DNA of 64,000 nt from Thalassovita mediterranea (GCF_001458435.1 NZ_CYSF01000009.1:62001-126000), one strand, 5' to 3'. Counted from the first letter of the stretch, positions 45,130 to 54,953 are shown. Notes: generated by a model from the sequence alone, not told the origin. Program-made: numbers and translations.

Positions 45130-45246
45130 CCCCGTCCCCTTGATCAGCCCGCCTCTATCCACGGCACAACGGGCGCCAAGATAGCGCCACTGTCGTCAAT
45201 GACCAGTGCGAAACCAGCAGTTTGGGAAACAGGCGGGCGGGCGCGT

Positions 45247-46269
45247 TTACACTGCCTGACGTTCTGCCGCCTCAGCCGCGCCGGTCACAGCCGCGAGGGC
45301 CTCAACCACCAGATCGGGGCCTGCACCGGGTTTATGGGCGTTTTCCGACAGAATACGGCGCCATTGGCGCGCCCCGGGCTTCCCTGCGAAGAGCCCCAGC
45401 ATATGCCGCGTCACCTGCCCCAGCTTGCCACCAGCCGACACGTGGTTCTCAATGTAGGGCAGCATCTGATGCACGACGGTGACGGGGTCTGTGACCTCAC
45501 CCGTGCCATAGATTTGTGGGTCTGCAGCGCACAGGATATCGGCTGGCTGATGGTAGGCCGACCTGCCAATCATGACACCGTCCAGCCCCCGATCCAGATG
45601 CACCTGCGCCTCTGCCAGCGAGGTAACGCCGCCATTCAAGGACAAGTGCAACTCCGGGAACCGCGCCTTCATCGCGTGCACCAGATCGTAATCCAGCGGC
45701 GGAATATCGCGGTTTTCCTTCGGACTAAGCCCCTGAAGCCACGCCTTGCGCGCATGAATAGTGAAGCGATTACAGCCTGTTGCAGACACTTCTTCAAGAA
45801 ACGCCGGCAGAACCTCATGCGGATCTTGGTCATCCACACCAATGCGACATTTCACCGTCACCTCAACAGACACCGCATCCTGCATCGCCTTCACACAGTC
45901 GGCCACCAACGTGGGCTGACGCATCAATACAGCACCGAATGTACCTGACTGCACCCGATCGCTGGGACAGCCACAGTTCAGGTTCACCTCATCATAGCCG
46001 CGTTCCTCGGACAGCTTTGCCGCCTGAGCGAGCTCTGCCGGATCAGATCCCCCCAATTGCAGGGCCACAGGATGTTCTTCTTCGTTGAAGTCCAACAAAT
46101 GCACCGCCCCCCCCCGCACCAACGCAGGTGCAGTGACCATTTCGGTGTAAAGCAACGTCTCCCGCGACAACAACCGATGCAAATACCGGCAGTGGCGGTC
46201 CGTCCAATCCATCATCGGTGCCACGGACAGGCGTGCGGCTGTGTTCAGGTCTTTGGCCAAGGTGTTCAC
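45247..46269 (-). CDS. dusA: tRNA-dihydrouridine(20/20a) synthase DusA
   Basis: A 340-residue FMN enzyme reducing uridine 20 (and 20a) in the tRNA D-loop. The TIM-barrel start LSVAPMMDWTDRHCRY, the catalytic cysteine in NLNCGCPSDRVQ near residue 99, TVKCRIG near 139 and SLNGGV near 212 are present; the DRHCR and KAWLQGLSPKENR segments are specific for DusA. No ATG is available: GTG 46269 is followed 9 bases later by TTG 46260, which has GGAG at a better distance (8 bases), so the real start may be TTG 46260. Confidence 0.94.
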   Translation of the reverse strand: MNTLAKDLNTAARLSVAPMMDWTDRHCRYLHRLLSRETLLYTEMVTAPALVRGGAVHLLDFNEEEHPVALQLGGSDPAELAQAAKLSEERGYDEVNLNCGCPSDRVQSGTFGAVLMRQPTLVADCVKAMQDAVSVEVTVKCRIGVDDQDPHEVLPAFLEEVSATGCNRFTIHARKAWLQGLSPKENRDIPPLDYDLVHAMKARFPELHLSLNGGVTSLAEAQVHLDRGLDGVMIGRSAYHQPADILCAADPQIYGTGEVTDPVTVVHQMLPYIENHVSAGGKLGQVTRHMLGLFAGKPGARQWRRILSENAHKPGAGPDLVVEALAAVTGAAEAAERQAV

Positions 46270-46582
46270 TCCATCTCAACTCAAACACTGGGGGCTGAGC
46301 AGTCAGTTCCTGCTTTCAGGCGCGGGTCTCTTCCCTCGATTCGAGTGCAGCACGGTTTAGCATATCTGGCGTGGGGGGACAGGGGGCAGCCCGATGTGCG
46401 GGCTGGTGGGCAGTCCGCGTGATCGACAGATAACAGTTCTGCCGCCTTGCGCCACACACGGATGAGTGCCACTGACGGACCCAACACCGCATCCGCCTGC
46501 AGATAGCTGAACAATTGTGTCCATCGTCCGTTATAAACGATGCAAGAGCCATTGCGCCGCCCCATAACCAAGGAAAACCCCT
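46270..46582. other. Divergent promoter region between dusA and the methyltransferase
   Basis: About 310 bases. It contains G-rich stretches near 46370-46415 and AAGGA just before the methyltransferase GTG start. I see no RNA gene, terminator or convincing small reading frame. Confidence 0.4.
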
Positions 46583-47296
46583 GTGGATTTTGAAGACTAC
46601 AAAGCTGAACACCCCAACGCCAAATTTTCCGACTATTACGTTGAAAAGCTGGCCGAAGTCCTGCGCGACGGAGAAGCTCACGGGGCCCTGGGCAAGGATC
46701 TTTATCGCAAAGGGGAGCTTATCTCTTTCGAAGAAGCGGGCCAGGATGAATTCGACAAATATTGCAAATGGTTCGACCTCACACCTGATACCAAAGTCAT
46801 TGATCTGGGCTGCGGCAGCCTGCGCGTCGGGCTGCACTTCATCCGCTGGCTGAACAGCGGGAACTACTTTGGCATGGATCTGACGATGGATTTCATCGAC
46901 ATGGGTCGCCCGCGCGTGAACGAAATCATCGGTACAGAGTGGCAGGCCGAATTGGGCACCATCGCCGACAAACTGGAACAAGCGGTCGATTTTGGCGCGG
47001 ACTTCGTCTTTAGCAGCAACGTCGCCTATCACGTTCACCCCGATGAATGCGCCACCTATTTTGACCAGCTAGACCGCGCCGCCTCCAAACCCGGTGCAAC
47101 TTTGTGTTTCGACACCCGAATTGCCAAAGAGCAAGTTCGATTTGGCGATCGCAACTGGGCCTTTCCGTTTGAATTTCAGGAAGAGGCCTTGCCGAATTTC
47201 AAACTTGTCCGCACCATCCCTGCGCGCGAAAAGATGGAAGAGCTGCTGGAAACCAACGAGGTGGTCCGCGTTATCTTTCATTTCGAACGCGCATAA
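46583..47296 (+). CDS. Class I SAM-dependent methyltransferase
   Basis: A 237-residue soluble protein. The SAM-binding motif VIDLGCGSLRVGLHFIRW lies near residues 71-88 and the acidic loop FGMDLTMDF near 95; the post-I to IV region DFVFSSNVAYHV follows near 140. The substrate is not visible. The start is GTG 46583 with AAGGA 8 bases upstream; no in-frame ATG is near. It stands alone; an 11-bp inverted repeat lies about 27 bases after its stop. Confidence 0.8.
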   Translation: MDFEDYKAEHPNAKFSDYYVEKLAEVLRDGEAHGALGKDLYRKGELISFEEAGQDEFDKYCKWFDLTPDTKVIDLGCGSLRVGLHFIRWLNSGNYFGMDLTMDFIDMGRPRVNEIIGTEWQAELGTIADKLEQAVDFGADFVFSSNVAYHVHPDECATYFDQLDRAASKPGATLCFDTRIAKEQVRFGDRNWAFPFEFQEEALPNFKLVRTIPAREKMEELLETNEVVRVIFHFERA

Positions 47297-47602
47297 GGGC
47301 CTCAAAACGCCTCAACCATGGATCTCATGCGGCAGATGAGTCGCATGAGAGCAGATGGGCCGCATGAGAACTGTCCGTCTGTGACGGGTATCTGTTCAGA
47401 TACTGCGCCAGCAGCGGTGTCACGCATTTGTGAGCGGTTCTATCCCGGACCGATCGCCGTGTGCCGTAACGTAAGACATACCTCTTTGCCCGAAACGCGC
47501 GATAAGCCCGCTGAAATCGCCAAGCGTCACAGATTTGTGGCGATGTGGTGAAATGTAACGTCATTATTTCGTATGCAGTCATCAAAGACCCAAGGGGCAA
47601 AC
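47297..47602. other. Intergenic region between methyltransferase and HlyD-type gene
   Basis: About 300 bases. The left part holds a long-loop inverted repeat (47323-47369) built from CGCATGAGA units. The right part should contain the promoter of the HlyD-DUF2955 operon, with AAGGGG before the ATG at 47603. No other feature was recognised. Confidence 0.4.
47323..47369. promoter_or_regulatory. Inverted repeat with an extra internal half-site
   Basis: TCTCATGCGGC (47323-47333) and GCCGCATGAGA (47359-47369) are perfect 11-base inverted copies. A third CGCATGAGA sits between them at 47342-47350. The loop is 25 bases and there is no T-run, so it resembles a cluster of protein sites more than a terminator. 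Confidence 0.35.
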
Positions 47603-48697
47603 ATGAGCGAAGAAATCAGCCAAGACCGCGAGAGCAGCGGTGTCATTGTCAAAATCACCTCTGGTGTGCTGGTATTGGCCGCCGTGGGTATCGTCGGTTG
47701 GAATACGCTGGCCGATCGTTATGCCCCCTCGACCAGCCGCAGCACGGTCACCGCGCAGGTGATCCAAATCGCCCCACGTGTGCCGGGACGAACGGATCAG
47801 GTCTTTGTACGGGACAATCAACTGGTGCAGCAGGGCGATGCGCTGTTCCATATCGACGATGAAACCTACCGCTTGGCGGCACAGTCAGCGCGGGTGCAGT
47901 TGCAAAACGCCCTGCAAGGGGTCGAGGCCAGCACATCGCGCATTGCCGCCGCACAGGCACAGGTAGCGCAGGCCCGCGTCAATCTGGAAAAAACAGAGGC
48001 CGACACGAAACGCGCCATGCGTCTGGTCGAACGTGGTGTTGTGTCCGAAGTACGTGGTCAGGATGCAGAACGTGCCCTGACCGCCGCCCGCGCAACACTA
48101 GAAGCGGCAGTCAGTCAGGCCGAAGCGGCCCAGCAACAGCTGGGCGATGCTGCCAACAACCCGCAGGTCAAAGCGGCACGTCTGGCGCTGGAAAAAGCGG
48201 AATATGATCTGGCCTCTACCGTGGTCACCGCCCCCTCTTTTGGGGCGATCAGCAACCTGAAACTGGCCCCCGGTCAGTTTGTCGGTGCGGGCACGCCGGT
48301 GATCACCTTTATCGACGCCGAAGACATCTGGATCACCGCCAACCTGCGGGAAAACCAGCTGGGCAACGTCACATCCGGCGATCGAGTGACCATTGCCTTT
48401 GATGCGATCCCCGGCAAGGTGTTTGAGGGCACGCTAGACAGCATCGGCTGGGGCATCAACGCCACCCCGCGTCAGGCCGGCGGCCTGCCCGTCAGCACCG
48501 CACCGACCGAATGGTTCGAACCGGCGCGTCGTATTCCAGTGCGCATTGATCTGGCGGCCCTGCCGCTGGTGATGGACTACCCGCTGCGTTTGGGCGGCAA
48601 GGCCGACGTTGTGATCCACACCGGCGAAAACGGCATAATCAGTGGCCTGGCCAGCATGTTCCAGCGCGTGCGCAGCACCCTCAGCTACCTGTACTGA
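47603..48697 (+). CDS. HlyD family membrane fusion protein
   Basis: A 364-residue periplasmic adaptor anchored by an N-terminal helix (residues about 16-34). The lipoyl half VIQIAPRVPGRTDQVFVRDNQLVQQGDALF near residue 55, a coiled coil with LEKTEADTKRAMRLVERGVVS, and the second half VTAPSFGAISNLKLAPGQFV follow the EmrA/AaeA layout. ATG 47603 has AAGGGG 5 bases upstream. It is followed after 9 bases by a DUF2955 membrane protein, so the pair probably forms an AaeAB-like exporter for aromatic acids or similar compounds; that substrate is a guess. Confidence 0.87.
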   Translation: MSEEISQDRESSGVIVKITSGVLVLAAVGIVGWNTLADRYAPSTSRSTVTAQVIQIAPRVPGRTDQVFVRDNQLVQQGDALFHIDDETYRLAAQSARVQLQNALQGVEASTSRIAAAQAQVAQARVNLEKTEADTKRAMRLVERGVVSEVRGQDAERALTAARATLEAAVSQAEAAQQQLGDAANNPQVKAARLALEKAEYDLASTVVTAPSFGAISNLKLAPGQFVGAGTPVITFIDAEDIWITANLRENQLGNVTSGDRVTIAFDAIPGKVFEGTLDSIGWGINATPRQAGGLPVSTAPTEWFEPARRIPVRIDLAALPLVMDYPLRLGGKADVVIHTGENGIISGLASMFQRVRSTLSYLY

Positions 48698-48706
48698 GGC
48701 CGCAGC

Positions 48707-49744
48707 ATGTATGTCGCCCCGCGCCCCCGCGCCGAAGATGACCCGCTGTTTCCGCTGCGCGTAGGTGCGCTGTGTGCAGCGATGTTTGCGGCTATTCAGG
48801 TATTGGACACCCAGATGCCTGCGCTGACGCTGGCGTTGCCCGCCGCCTTTGTTCTCGGGCTGCGGGGGGCGTTTAACATCGGCAAGATCATCGGCCTTGG
48901 CATAGCGGCGCCGATCCTGACGCTGGTGTTGTCGTGGATCTTTGCTGTGACGCGGGAAATTCCCTGGCTCATGATCCTGACCACCTTTGTCCTGTTGCTG
49001 GGCGGCATTCATCTGGCCCGTCAGCGCGGTAACAATCTGGGCTTCATCATCGCGATCATTACTGTCCTATTGTCAGTGATGTCGTTACAGAACCGCGCCT
49101 TTTTGCATGTCATTCGGGATGAATTGATCACCGACAGCATCGCCGCCGCGATCATTGTCACGCTGCTTTACCTGGTGCTGCCGCCAAAAACCAAGATCAT
49201 TCATGACGACCGTCCCCAAACCGCCACTCAAAGCCTCTTTGCGGGATCGGTTCTGCGCGCGGGTGTGGCAACGGCCTACTGTTTCTGGCTGTATCTGGTG
49301 CTGCCGCCACAGGATCTGATTATTGCGCTGACGGCATTGTTCCCGTTGGTGTTTCCCGGCCGCAGTGCCATGATCAACGAAGCCAAGGATCGCCTGCATG
49401 GCACGGTTATCGGGTTGGCCTTGGTGATGCCTGCTTTGGTTATCTTCGCCACCGTTCCCAGTTTCGCTGTGATGGCCATCGTCGTGGCCCTTGTCGGGGT
49501 CGGCTTCGGTTGGGGCGTGATGCACGGGCGTATGCCGCCTATGGTTTATCAGTTCGCAACCACCACCATGTTGGCCACAACGGTGACGGCTATGGCCTCT
49601 GACATTGCGATGCAGGCGCTGATCTCTCGTTTTGCGCTGACGCTTACGGGCGCTGCGGGGGCTGTGCTGGCCGTGATGCTGATCGAAGAGACCTTCCCGC
49701 GCTTTTTCAAACGCGAACCGACGCTGGAACCCACCCCCGCCTGA
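48707..49744 (+). CDS. DUF2955 / FUSC-like integral membrane protein
   Basis: A 345-residue membrane protein with ten or more hydrophobic segments in two halves (LFPLRVGALCAAMFAAIQVL and SVLRAGVATAYCFWLYLVLPP). This is the fusaric-acid-resistance-like pattern of DUF2955. It lies 9 bases after the HlyD-type adaptor, consistent with an AaeB-type efflux unit. It is shorter than AaeB or canonical FUSC proteins and lacks their large cytoplasmic domains. The outer-membrane partner is not in the window. Confidence 0.8.
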   Translation: MYVAPRPRAEDDPLFPLRVGALCAAMFAAIQVLDTQMPALTLALPAAFVLGLRGAFNIGKIIGLGIAAPILTLVLSWIFAVTREIPWLMILTTFVLLLGGIHLARQRGNNLGFIIAIITVLLSVMSLQNRAFLHVIRDELITDSIAAAIIVTLLYLVLPPKTKIIHDDRPQTATQSLFAGSVLRAGVATAYCFWLYLVLPPQDLIIALTALFPLVFPGRSAMINEAKDRLHGTVIGLALVMPALVIFATVPSFAVMAIVVALVGVGFGWGVMHGRMPPMVYQFATTTMLATTVTAMASDIAMQALISRFALTLTGAAGAVLAVMLIEETFPRFFKREPTLEPTPA

Positions 49745-49760
49745 TGTGGAGATTGATGTG

Positions 49761-50249
49761 ATGAGTGACACAACGACACCCGACCTAACCCATGCCGAGA
49801 TTGAGGCACTGGCCGATCACCCCGGCAGTTTCTGGCAATTGGTCACCGCAACGCAGGCGGATCTGGATGGGTTTGATCATGTGAACAACGCCGTCTACCT
49901 GAAATGGCTGGATGCCTGCGTCTGGGCCCATACCCGCCTGCTGGGACTGGATGAAAAAACCTGCATGGACATGGAACGCGGCATGGCCGCCGTGCGCCAT
50001 GAGATCGACTATATCGCCTCTGCACGGTTGGGCGATCAGGTGGCGGTGTTCAACTGGATTGTCAGCAATGACGGACGCCTGCGCTGCAGCCGTCGGTTCC
50101 AGATGGTGCGCCTGTCGGATCGCAAGACCATCCTGCGGGCCAAGACCGATTACGTCAGCACCAATCTGACCAATGGGCGGCCGGTGAAAATGCCCGAGGT
50201 GTTCAAAACCAAATACGCGGTGATGCTGCCAGAGGCGGCGGCGGATTAA
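49761..50249 (+). CDS. Hotdog-fold acyl-CoA thioesterase
   Basis: A 162-residue 4HBT-type thioesterase. The segment TQADLDGFDHVNNAVYLKWLDACVW near residue 30 holds the catalytic aspartate and the conserved HVNN, and VRHEIDYIASARLGDQV near 78 is the usual second strand. The acyl chain specificity is unknown. ATG 49761 has GGAGA upstream; an in-frame GTG at 49746 would add 5 residues. It starts 16 bases after the DUF2955 gene and may be cotranscribed with the exporter pair. Confidence 0.85.
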   Translation: MSDTTTPDLTHAEIEALADHPGSFWQLVTATQADLDGFDHVNNAVYLKWLDACVWAHTRLLGLDEKTCMDMERGMAAVRHEIDYIASARLGDQVAVFNWIVSNDGRLRCSRRFQMVRLSDRKTILRAKTDYVSTNLTNGRPVKMPEVFKTKYAVMLPEAAAD

Positions 50250-50288
50250 CCGCCTGCCCTGCGATGTCACCGCAGGATGACAACAGCC

Positions 50289-50762
50289 CTAGGCCGCGCT
50301 CTTGCCCTTACCGCTTAGCACTGCGGGCAGGAAGTGGCGGGCAAAGAGGATCTGACTTCCCAGATAACCATTGGCCTTGGGCAGATCATCCGCCGCATCC
50401 TGAACACGCAGGTCATAGAACATATGAAAGCTCGGCTCTGGCAGCTGATCCTGCTCCGTCAGCCAACGGGTTGGGATCAGCATCATCTTGGGCAAACCGG
50501 GCATGGTGAGCCGTTCCAGAATAGGCGCCGCGCAATTGTCACAGGTGCCACGTTTCAGCAGCGGCGGTTGTTTCTTCACCTCATAGGTCACACTGCCGGT
50601 GCTCTCTTCGCGAAAGGCAGAGGTGCGGAAGATGGTGAAATCGGCAAAGTCGCGACCATGATAGGCCTTGCAGATATTGCAATGGCACAGCGCCCGCATC
50701 ACAGGCGCGCCGGTTACAAATCGAATGTCCCCGCAGGTACAGTGTCCGCTCAAATGTGCCAT
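50289..50762 (-). CDS. GFA family protein (CENP-V/GFA domain)
   Basis: A 157-residue protein with the zinc-binding cysteines of the glutathione-dependent formaldehyde-activating enzyme fold: GHCTCGDIRF at the start, CHCNICKAYHG near residue 26, and CDNCAAPILE near 74. The family name comes from a proposed S-hydroxymethylglutathione role, but most members have no known substrate. It is convergent with the thioesterase gene; a weak CCTGCG/CGCAGG hairpin (50258-50276) without T-run lies between them. A 48-codon frame overlaps its start. Confidence 0.88.
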   Translation of the reverse strand: MAHLSGHCTCGDIRFVTGAPVMRALCHCNICKAYHGRDFADFTIFRTSAFREESTGSVTYEVKKQPPLLKRGTCDNCAAPILERLTMPGLPKMMLIPTRWLTEQDQLPEPSFHMFYDLRVQDAADDLPKANGYLGSQILFARHFLPAVLSGKGKSAA

Positions 50763-50896
50763 GTGGGCTCGCCTGTCTGTTCGTTCTGTTGCAGCCCCAT
50801 CAAACCACCAAACCGGCCGTAGGTCACGCCCGCGGGTGTCCCTACGTTACGTCCTTCCAGCGCGTGACGAACGTAGCCGCGCCACAAAAGATGCAT
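50750..50896 (-). CDS. Possible 48-residue protein overlapping the GFA gene start
   Basis: Too short for usual gene finding. ATG 50896 (AAAGG 9-13 bases upstream) opens a frame reading MHLLWRGYVRHALEGRNVG... and ending ...GLQQNEQTGEPTWHI, with TGA at 50752-50750, 13 bases inside the GFA gene. Codon usage resembles the neighbours (GC-rich third positions) and the overlap would couple translation. The peptide is basic and aromatic and has no membrane segment. I recognise no family. Confidence 0.45.
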   Translation of the reverse strand: MHLLWRGYVRHALEGRNVGTPAGVTYGRFGGLMGLQQNEQTGEPTWHI

Positions 50897-50977
50897 TCCG
50901 ACAGCACCTTTGACTTGCCCCCGACTGATTTAACGCTAGGTTCCACCCTCTCCACCGAGGAGACTTAAGACCCCACT

Positions 50978-51019
50978 CAGACCTTCGGGTCTGGCACCAC
51001 CCTGCGCAGGCAGGGTGGT
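50978..51019. other. Two adjacent hairpins behind metH
   Basis: CAGACC-TTCG-GGTCTG (50978-50993) is followed after two bases by ACCACCCTG-CGCAGG-CAGGGTGGT (50996-51019). Both are perfect. Neither has a T-run, so a standard intrinsic terminator is not supported. In the plus-strand RNA the first has the extra-stable C(UUCG)G loop. They lie just after the metH stop on the minus strand. Confidence 0.5.
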
Positions 51020-51032
51020 AGTGGCGGACAGG

Positions 51033-54000
51033 TCATTCCGCCGCTGCTTTCGCATAGTCGACCGGCTGATAGTTCAACACCGGCGCCAACCAGCGTTCTG
51101 CCTCTGCCAGATCCATTCCCTTGCGTATGGCATAATCTTCGACCTGATCGCGCTCAACCTTCGCAACGCCGAAATAATAGCTGTCAGGATGCGCCAGATA
51201 GAGGCCCGAGACAGAGGCGCCCGGCCACATTGCATAGCTATCGGTCAGTGCCACACCTGTTGCTGCCTCTGCATCCAGCAGGTCAAACAGCGTCGCCTTT
51301 TCCGTATGGTCGGGTTGCGCCGGATAGCCCGGTGCGGGGCGGATGCCTGCATAGACTTCGCGGATCAGGTCGGCGTTGGTCAGATCCTCATCTGCGGCAT
51401 AGCCCCACAGCTCGCGCCGGACCTTTTCGTGCAGACGTTCGGCAAACGCTTCGGCCAAACGATCGGCCAGCGCTTTGACCATGATCGACGAATAGTCATC
51501 ACCCGCCTCCTCAAACGCTTTGGCGATCCGATCCTCTTCGGCCCCAGAGGTGACAACAAACCCACCCACATAATCCGGCACACCCGCTGGGCCGACGAAA
51601 TCCGCCAGTGCGACGTTCGGCCGCCCAGCGCGTTTGGTGCTTTGCTGGCGCAGGGTGTGTAGGGTCGCCAAGGGGGTGGTGCGGGTATCGTCGGTGAACA
51701 GCTGAATATCATCGCCCAGCGCATTGGCGGGCCAGAAACCAACGACGGCCTTGGGCGTCAGCCACTTTTCATCCACCATACGGGTCAGCATGGTTTGCGC
51801 ATCGGCAAAGAGTTGACGCGCGGCTTCCCCCTGTTTTTCATCCTCCAGGATCTTTGGGTAGACCCCGCGCATTTCCCACGTCTGGAAAAACGGCGTCCAG
51901 TCGATATAGCGCGCCAGCTCGCTGAGATCCCAATCGTCAAACGTACGGGTGCCAAGGAAAGAAGGCGGCGTGGGCTGATAGCTGCCCCAGTCACAGCGAT
52001 AGGCGTTATCACGCGCTGTCTCTACGCTGATCCGCTTCTTGGCCAGTTCGGCACGGGCGTGTTTTTGGGCGACCTCGGCGTATTCCTTGCGGACGTCTTC
52101 GATATAGCCCCCCTTCTGCGTCTCACTCAGCAGGTTAGACACCACCCCTACGGCGCGGGAGGCATCAGTGACATAGATCGCCTGCGCACTCTCCAGACTA
52201 GGATGGATTTTCACCGCTGTATGCACCTTGGAGGTGGTGGCGCCGCCGATCAGCAACGGCTGGGTCATGCCTGCGCGCTGCATCTCACTGGCGACATGTA
52301 CCATTTCATCCAGTGACGGCGTAATCAGACCAGAGAGGCCGATGATATCCACCCCCTCATCCCGTGCGACCTGTAGGATCTTCTCCGCCGGGACCATCAC
52401 GCCAAGGTCGATGATTTCATAGTTGTTACAGGCCAGCACCACACCGACGATGTTCTTACCAATATCGTGCACGTCGCCTTTGACCGTCGCCATCAGCACC
52501 TTACCCGCACTTTCGGCCGCGCCGTCCTTTTCCGCATCCATATAGGGCAGCAGCACAGCCACCGCCTGTTTCATCACCCGTGCGGATTTCACCACTTGGG
52601 GCAGGAACATCTTTCCGGCGCCAAACAGATCACCCACCACATTCATCCCCGCCATCAGCGGTCCTTCGATCACATGCAGGGGACGCTCGGCACTTTGACG
52701 GGCCTCTTCGGTATCTTCCTCAATGAAATCGGTGATCCCGTTGACCAGCGCATGTTCCAGACGTTTGGCAACATCCCATGTGCGCCATGTCATATCCTTT
52801 GCGGCGCCTTTACTGCCCCCCTGCCCTTTGAACCGCTCTGCCAGTTCCAACAGGCGTTCGGTGGCATCACGACGACGGTTCATCACCACATCCTCGCAGG
52901 CATCGCGCAGCTCGGGATCAATCTGATCATAGACCGCCAGCTGACCGGCGTTGACGATCCCCATATCCACGCCCGCCTGAATACCGTGGAAGAGAAAGAC
53001 AGAGTGCATCGCCTCGCGCACTGCCTCATTCCCACGGAAACTGAACGACAGGTTAGAGATCCCCCCAGACACATGCACATGCGGCACATCGCGGGTGATG
53101 CGGCGCGTGGCTTCGATGAAGTCGACGCCGTAATTGTCATGCTCCTCTATCCCCGTGGCCACGGCAAAGACGTTGGGATCAAAGATGATGTCTTCGGGCG
53201 CGAAGCCCACCTGCCCCGTGAGGATGTTATAGGCCCGCGTACAAATTTCGACCTTGCGGTCCGCTGTGTCGGCCTGTCCCGTTTCATCAAAGGCCATCAC
53301 AACCACAGCCGCGCCGTAACGGTGGCACAGACGCGCCTGATGCAGAAATGCCTGCTCTCCTTCCTTGAGCGAGATGGAGTTTACAATCGCCTTGCCCTGC
53401 ACACACTGCAGGCCTGCCTCGATCACCTCCCACTTGGAGCTGTCGATCATAAGGGGCACACGGGCAATATCGGGTTCCGAGGCGATGAGGTTCAGGAATT
53501 CCACCATCGCGGCCTGACTGTCGATCAGCCCTTCATCCATGTTCACATCAATGATCTGCGCGCCGTTTTCCACCTGTTGGCGCGCGACCTCGAGCGCGGT
53601 GGCATAATCACCATTGGTGATCAGCTTGCGGAAGCGGGCGGAGCCGGTGACGTTTGTACGTTCGCCGACATTGACGAAGGGGATGTCTTTGCTAAGCGTG
53701 AACGGTTCCAACCCCGACAGGCGCATCAATGGCGCGGGGGTTGGCAGGGTGCGGGGCGCAATGCCCTCAACGGCCTGAGCGATTGCGCGGATATGGTCAT
53801 AGGTCGATCCACAGCAGCCCCCCACCACGTTGACCAGCCCCTCACGGGCAAATCCGGCGATCTGACGCGCCATCTCTTCGGGGCTTTCGTCATATTCGCC
53901 CATCTCATTGGGCAGGCCCGCATTCGGGTAGGCGCATGTGAGGGTATCCGCGACACCCGCAATCTCTGCCATATGGGCGCGCATGGCATCGGCCCCCAGC

Positions 54001-54791
54001 GCACAGTTCAGCCCAACGGTCAGCGGCGCCGCATGGCGGATCGAATGCCAGAAGGCGGTGGGCGTCTGCCCCGACAGGGTGCGCCCCGACAGATCGGTGA
54101 TGGTGCCAGAGATCATCACCGGATAGCGCAGCCCGCGCTCTTCAAACACCTCCTCACAGGCGAAAATCGCTGCCTTGGCGTTCAGCGTGTCAAAGATGGT
54201 TTCGATCAGCAACAGATCGGAGCCCCCCTCTAACAACCCACGCACCTGTTGAGCATAGGCCACGCGCAGCTGGTCGAATGTCACTGCGCGGTAGCCGGGG
54301 TTATTCACATCAGGGCTGATTGAGGCCGTGCGATTGGTCGGCCCGATGGCGCCCGCCACATAGCGTTTGCGCCCATCCTCCGCCTCTGCACGGTCCATCG
54401 CACGGCGCGCCAGACGGGCGCCTTCGATGTTGATCGCGTCTACCAGCGCCTCTTGGCCATAATCGGCCTGCGCAATGGTGGTGGCGGAAAACGTGTTGGT
54501 TTCGACGATATCAGCACCGGCAAGGGCGTATTGGTAATGGATATCCTCAACCACATCCGGCCGCGTTAGGTTCAAGAGGTCGTTGTTACCGATCAAGGGC
54601 GTGTCGCTGTGGATATGCGCGTGACAGGCACAGCCTGCACCATGTCCCGCGTGATCACCGTTAAAGTCACCTTCCACCAGACCCAGTTTCTGGATCTGCG
54701 TGCCCATCGCCCCATCCATCACCAGAATACGGCGGGCGGCAGCGCCTAAAATTTCATCGAAGGTGGCAGAGCGGGGCAATTGAGCGGACAT
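51033..54791 (-). CDS. metH: Cobalamin-dependent methionine synthase MetH
   Basis: A 1,252-residue four-module enzyme moving the methyl group of 5-methyl-THF to homocysteine. The homocysteine module (about 1-340) ends in the zinc motif [13 protein letters not shown] near residue 323. The pterin module contains [16 protein letters not shown] near 367. The B12 module carries [11 protein letters not shown] near 772, where His is the cobalt ligand. The C-terminal activation module (about 920-1250) has [15 protein letters not shown] for SAM binding. All modules are complete. It is monocistronic and divergent from sitABCD. Confidence 0.98.
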   Translation of the reverse strand: MSAQLPRSATFDEILGAAARRILVMDGAMGTQIQKLGLVEGDFNGDHAGHGAGCACHAHIHSDTPLIGNNDLLNLTRPDVVEDIHYQYALAGADIVETNTFSATTIAQADYGQEALVDAINIEGARLARRAMDRAEAEDGRKRYVAGAIGPTNRTASISPDVNNPGYRAVTFDQLRVAYAQQVRGLLEGGSDLLLIETIFDTLNAKAAIFACEEVFEERGLRYPVMISGTITDLSGRTLSGQTPTAFWHSIRHAAPLTVGLNCALGADAMRAHMAEIAGVADTLTCAYPNAGLPNEMGEYDESPEEMARQIAGFAREGLVNVVGGCCGSTYDHIRAIAQAVEGIAPRTLPTPAPLMRLSGLEPFTLSKDIPFVNVGERTNVTGSARFRKLITNGDYATALEVARQQVENGAQIIDVNMDEGLIDSQAAMVEFLNLIASEPDIARVPLMIDSSKWEVIEAGLQCVQGKAIVNSISLKEGEQAFLHQARLCHRYGAAVVVMAFDETGQADTADRKVEICTRAYNILTGQVGFAPEDIIFDPNVFAVATGIEEHDNYGVDFIEATRRITRDVPHVHVSGGISNLSFSFRGNEAVREAMHSVFLFHGIQAGVDMGIVNAGQLAVYDQIDPELRDACEDVVMNRRRDATERLLELAERFKGQGGSKGAAKDMTWRTWDVAKRLEHALVNGITDFIEEDTEEARQSAERPLHVIEGPLMAGMNVVGDLFGAGKMFLPQVVKSARVMKQAVAVLLPYMDAEKDGAAESAGKVLMATVKGDVHDIGKNIVGVVLACNNYEIIDLGVMVPAEKILQVARDEGVDIIGLSGLITPSLDEMVHVASEMQRAGMTQPLLIGGATTSKVHTAVKIHPSLESAQAIYVTDASRAVGVVSNLLSETQKGGYIEDVRKEYAEVAQKHARAELAKKRISVETARDNAYRCDWGSYQPTPPSFLGTRTFDDWDLSELARYIDWTPFFQTWEMRGVYPKILEDEKQGEAARQLFADAQTMLTRMVDEKWLTPKAVVGFWPANALGDDIQLFTDDTRTTPLATLHTLRQQSTKRAGRPNVALADFVGPAGVPDYVGGFVVTSGAEEDRIAKAFEEAGDDYSSIMVKALADRLAEAFAERLHEKVRRELWGYAADEDLTNADLIREVYAGIRPAPGYPAQPDHTEKATLFDLLDAEAATGVALTDSYAMWPGASVSGLYLAHPDSYYFGVAKVERDQVEDYAIRKGMDLAEAERWLAPVLNYQPVDYAKAAAE

Positions 54792-54856
54792 CGGACGGGC
54801 CTTGGCTAGGAAAATAACAGTTCCGCCTGTCTATTCGCCGCCCATCCCCAAACATA

Positions 54857-54884
54857 CCTCATAATAATAAACTCAAACATGAGG
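54857..54884. promoter_or_regulatory. Inverted repeats in the metH-sitA intergenic region
   Basis: CCTCAT (54857-54862) and ATGAGG (54879-54884) form an inverted repeat around an AT-rich centre; a nested CTCA-AACA-TGAG also occurs (54872-54883). It lies about 65 bases upstream of metH and could be a methionine-pathway regulator site or an mRNA hairpin. I could not match a named motif. Confidence 0.35.
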
Positions 54885-54918
54885 ATAACTCACATTAAAT
54901 CCCCGTATGATCCACATT

Positions 54919-54935
54919 TTGAGAACCATTCGCAA
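54919..54935. promoter_or_regulatory. Mur/Fur-type operator-like site 1 before sitA
   Basis: TTGAGAACCATTCGCAA is a 17-bp imperfect palindrome of the form TTGnGAA-N3-TTCnCAA, about 85 bases before the sitA start. It resembles the Mur (manganese-responsive Fur family) boxes described for sit genes of Rhodobacterales and Rhizobiales. Confidence 0.6.
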
Positions 54936-54953
54936 AAACGCGCCACGTCACTC

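Noticed and set aside
50763-51032. Possible structured RNA gene such as SRP RNA, tmRNA or 6S RNA
   Set aside because: None of the conserved cores is present; the left part is better explained by a short coding frame and the right part by two simple hairpins.
52467-54233. 588-codon plus-strand frame antisense to metH
   Set aside because: Same artefact; metH is complete with all four modules on the other strand.
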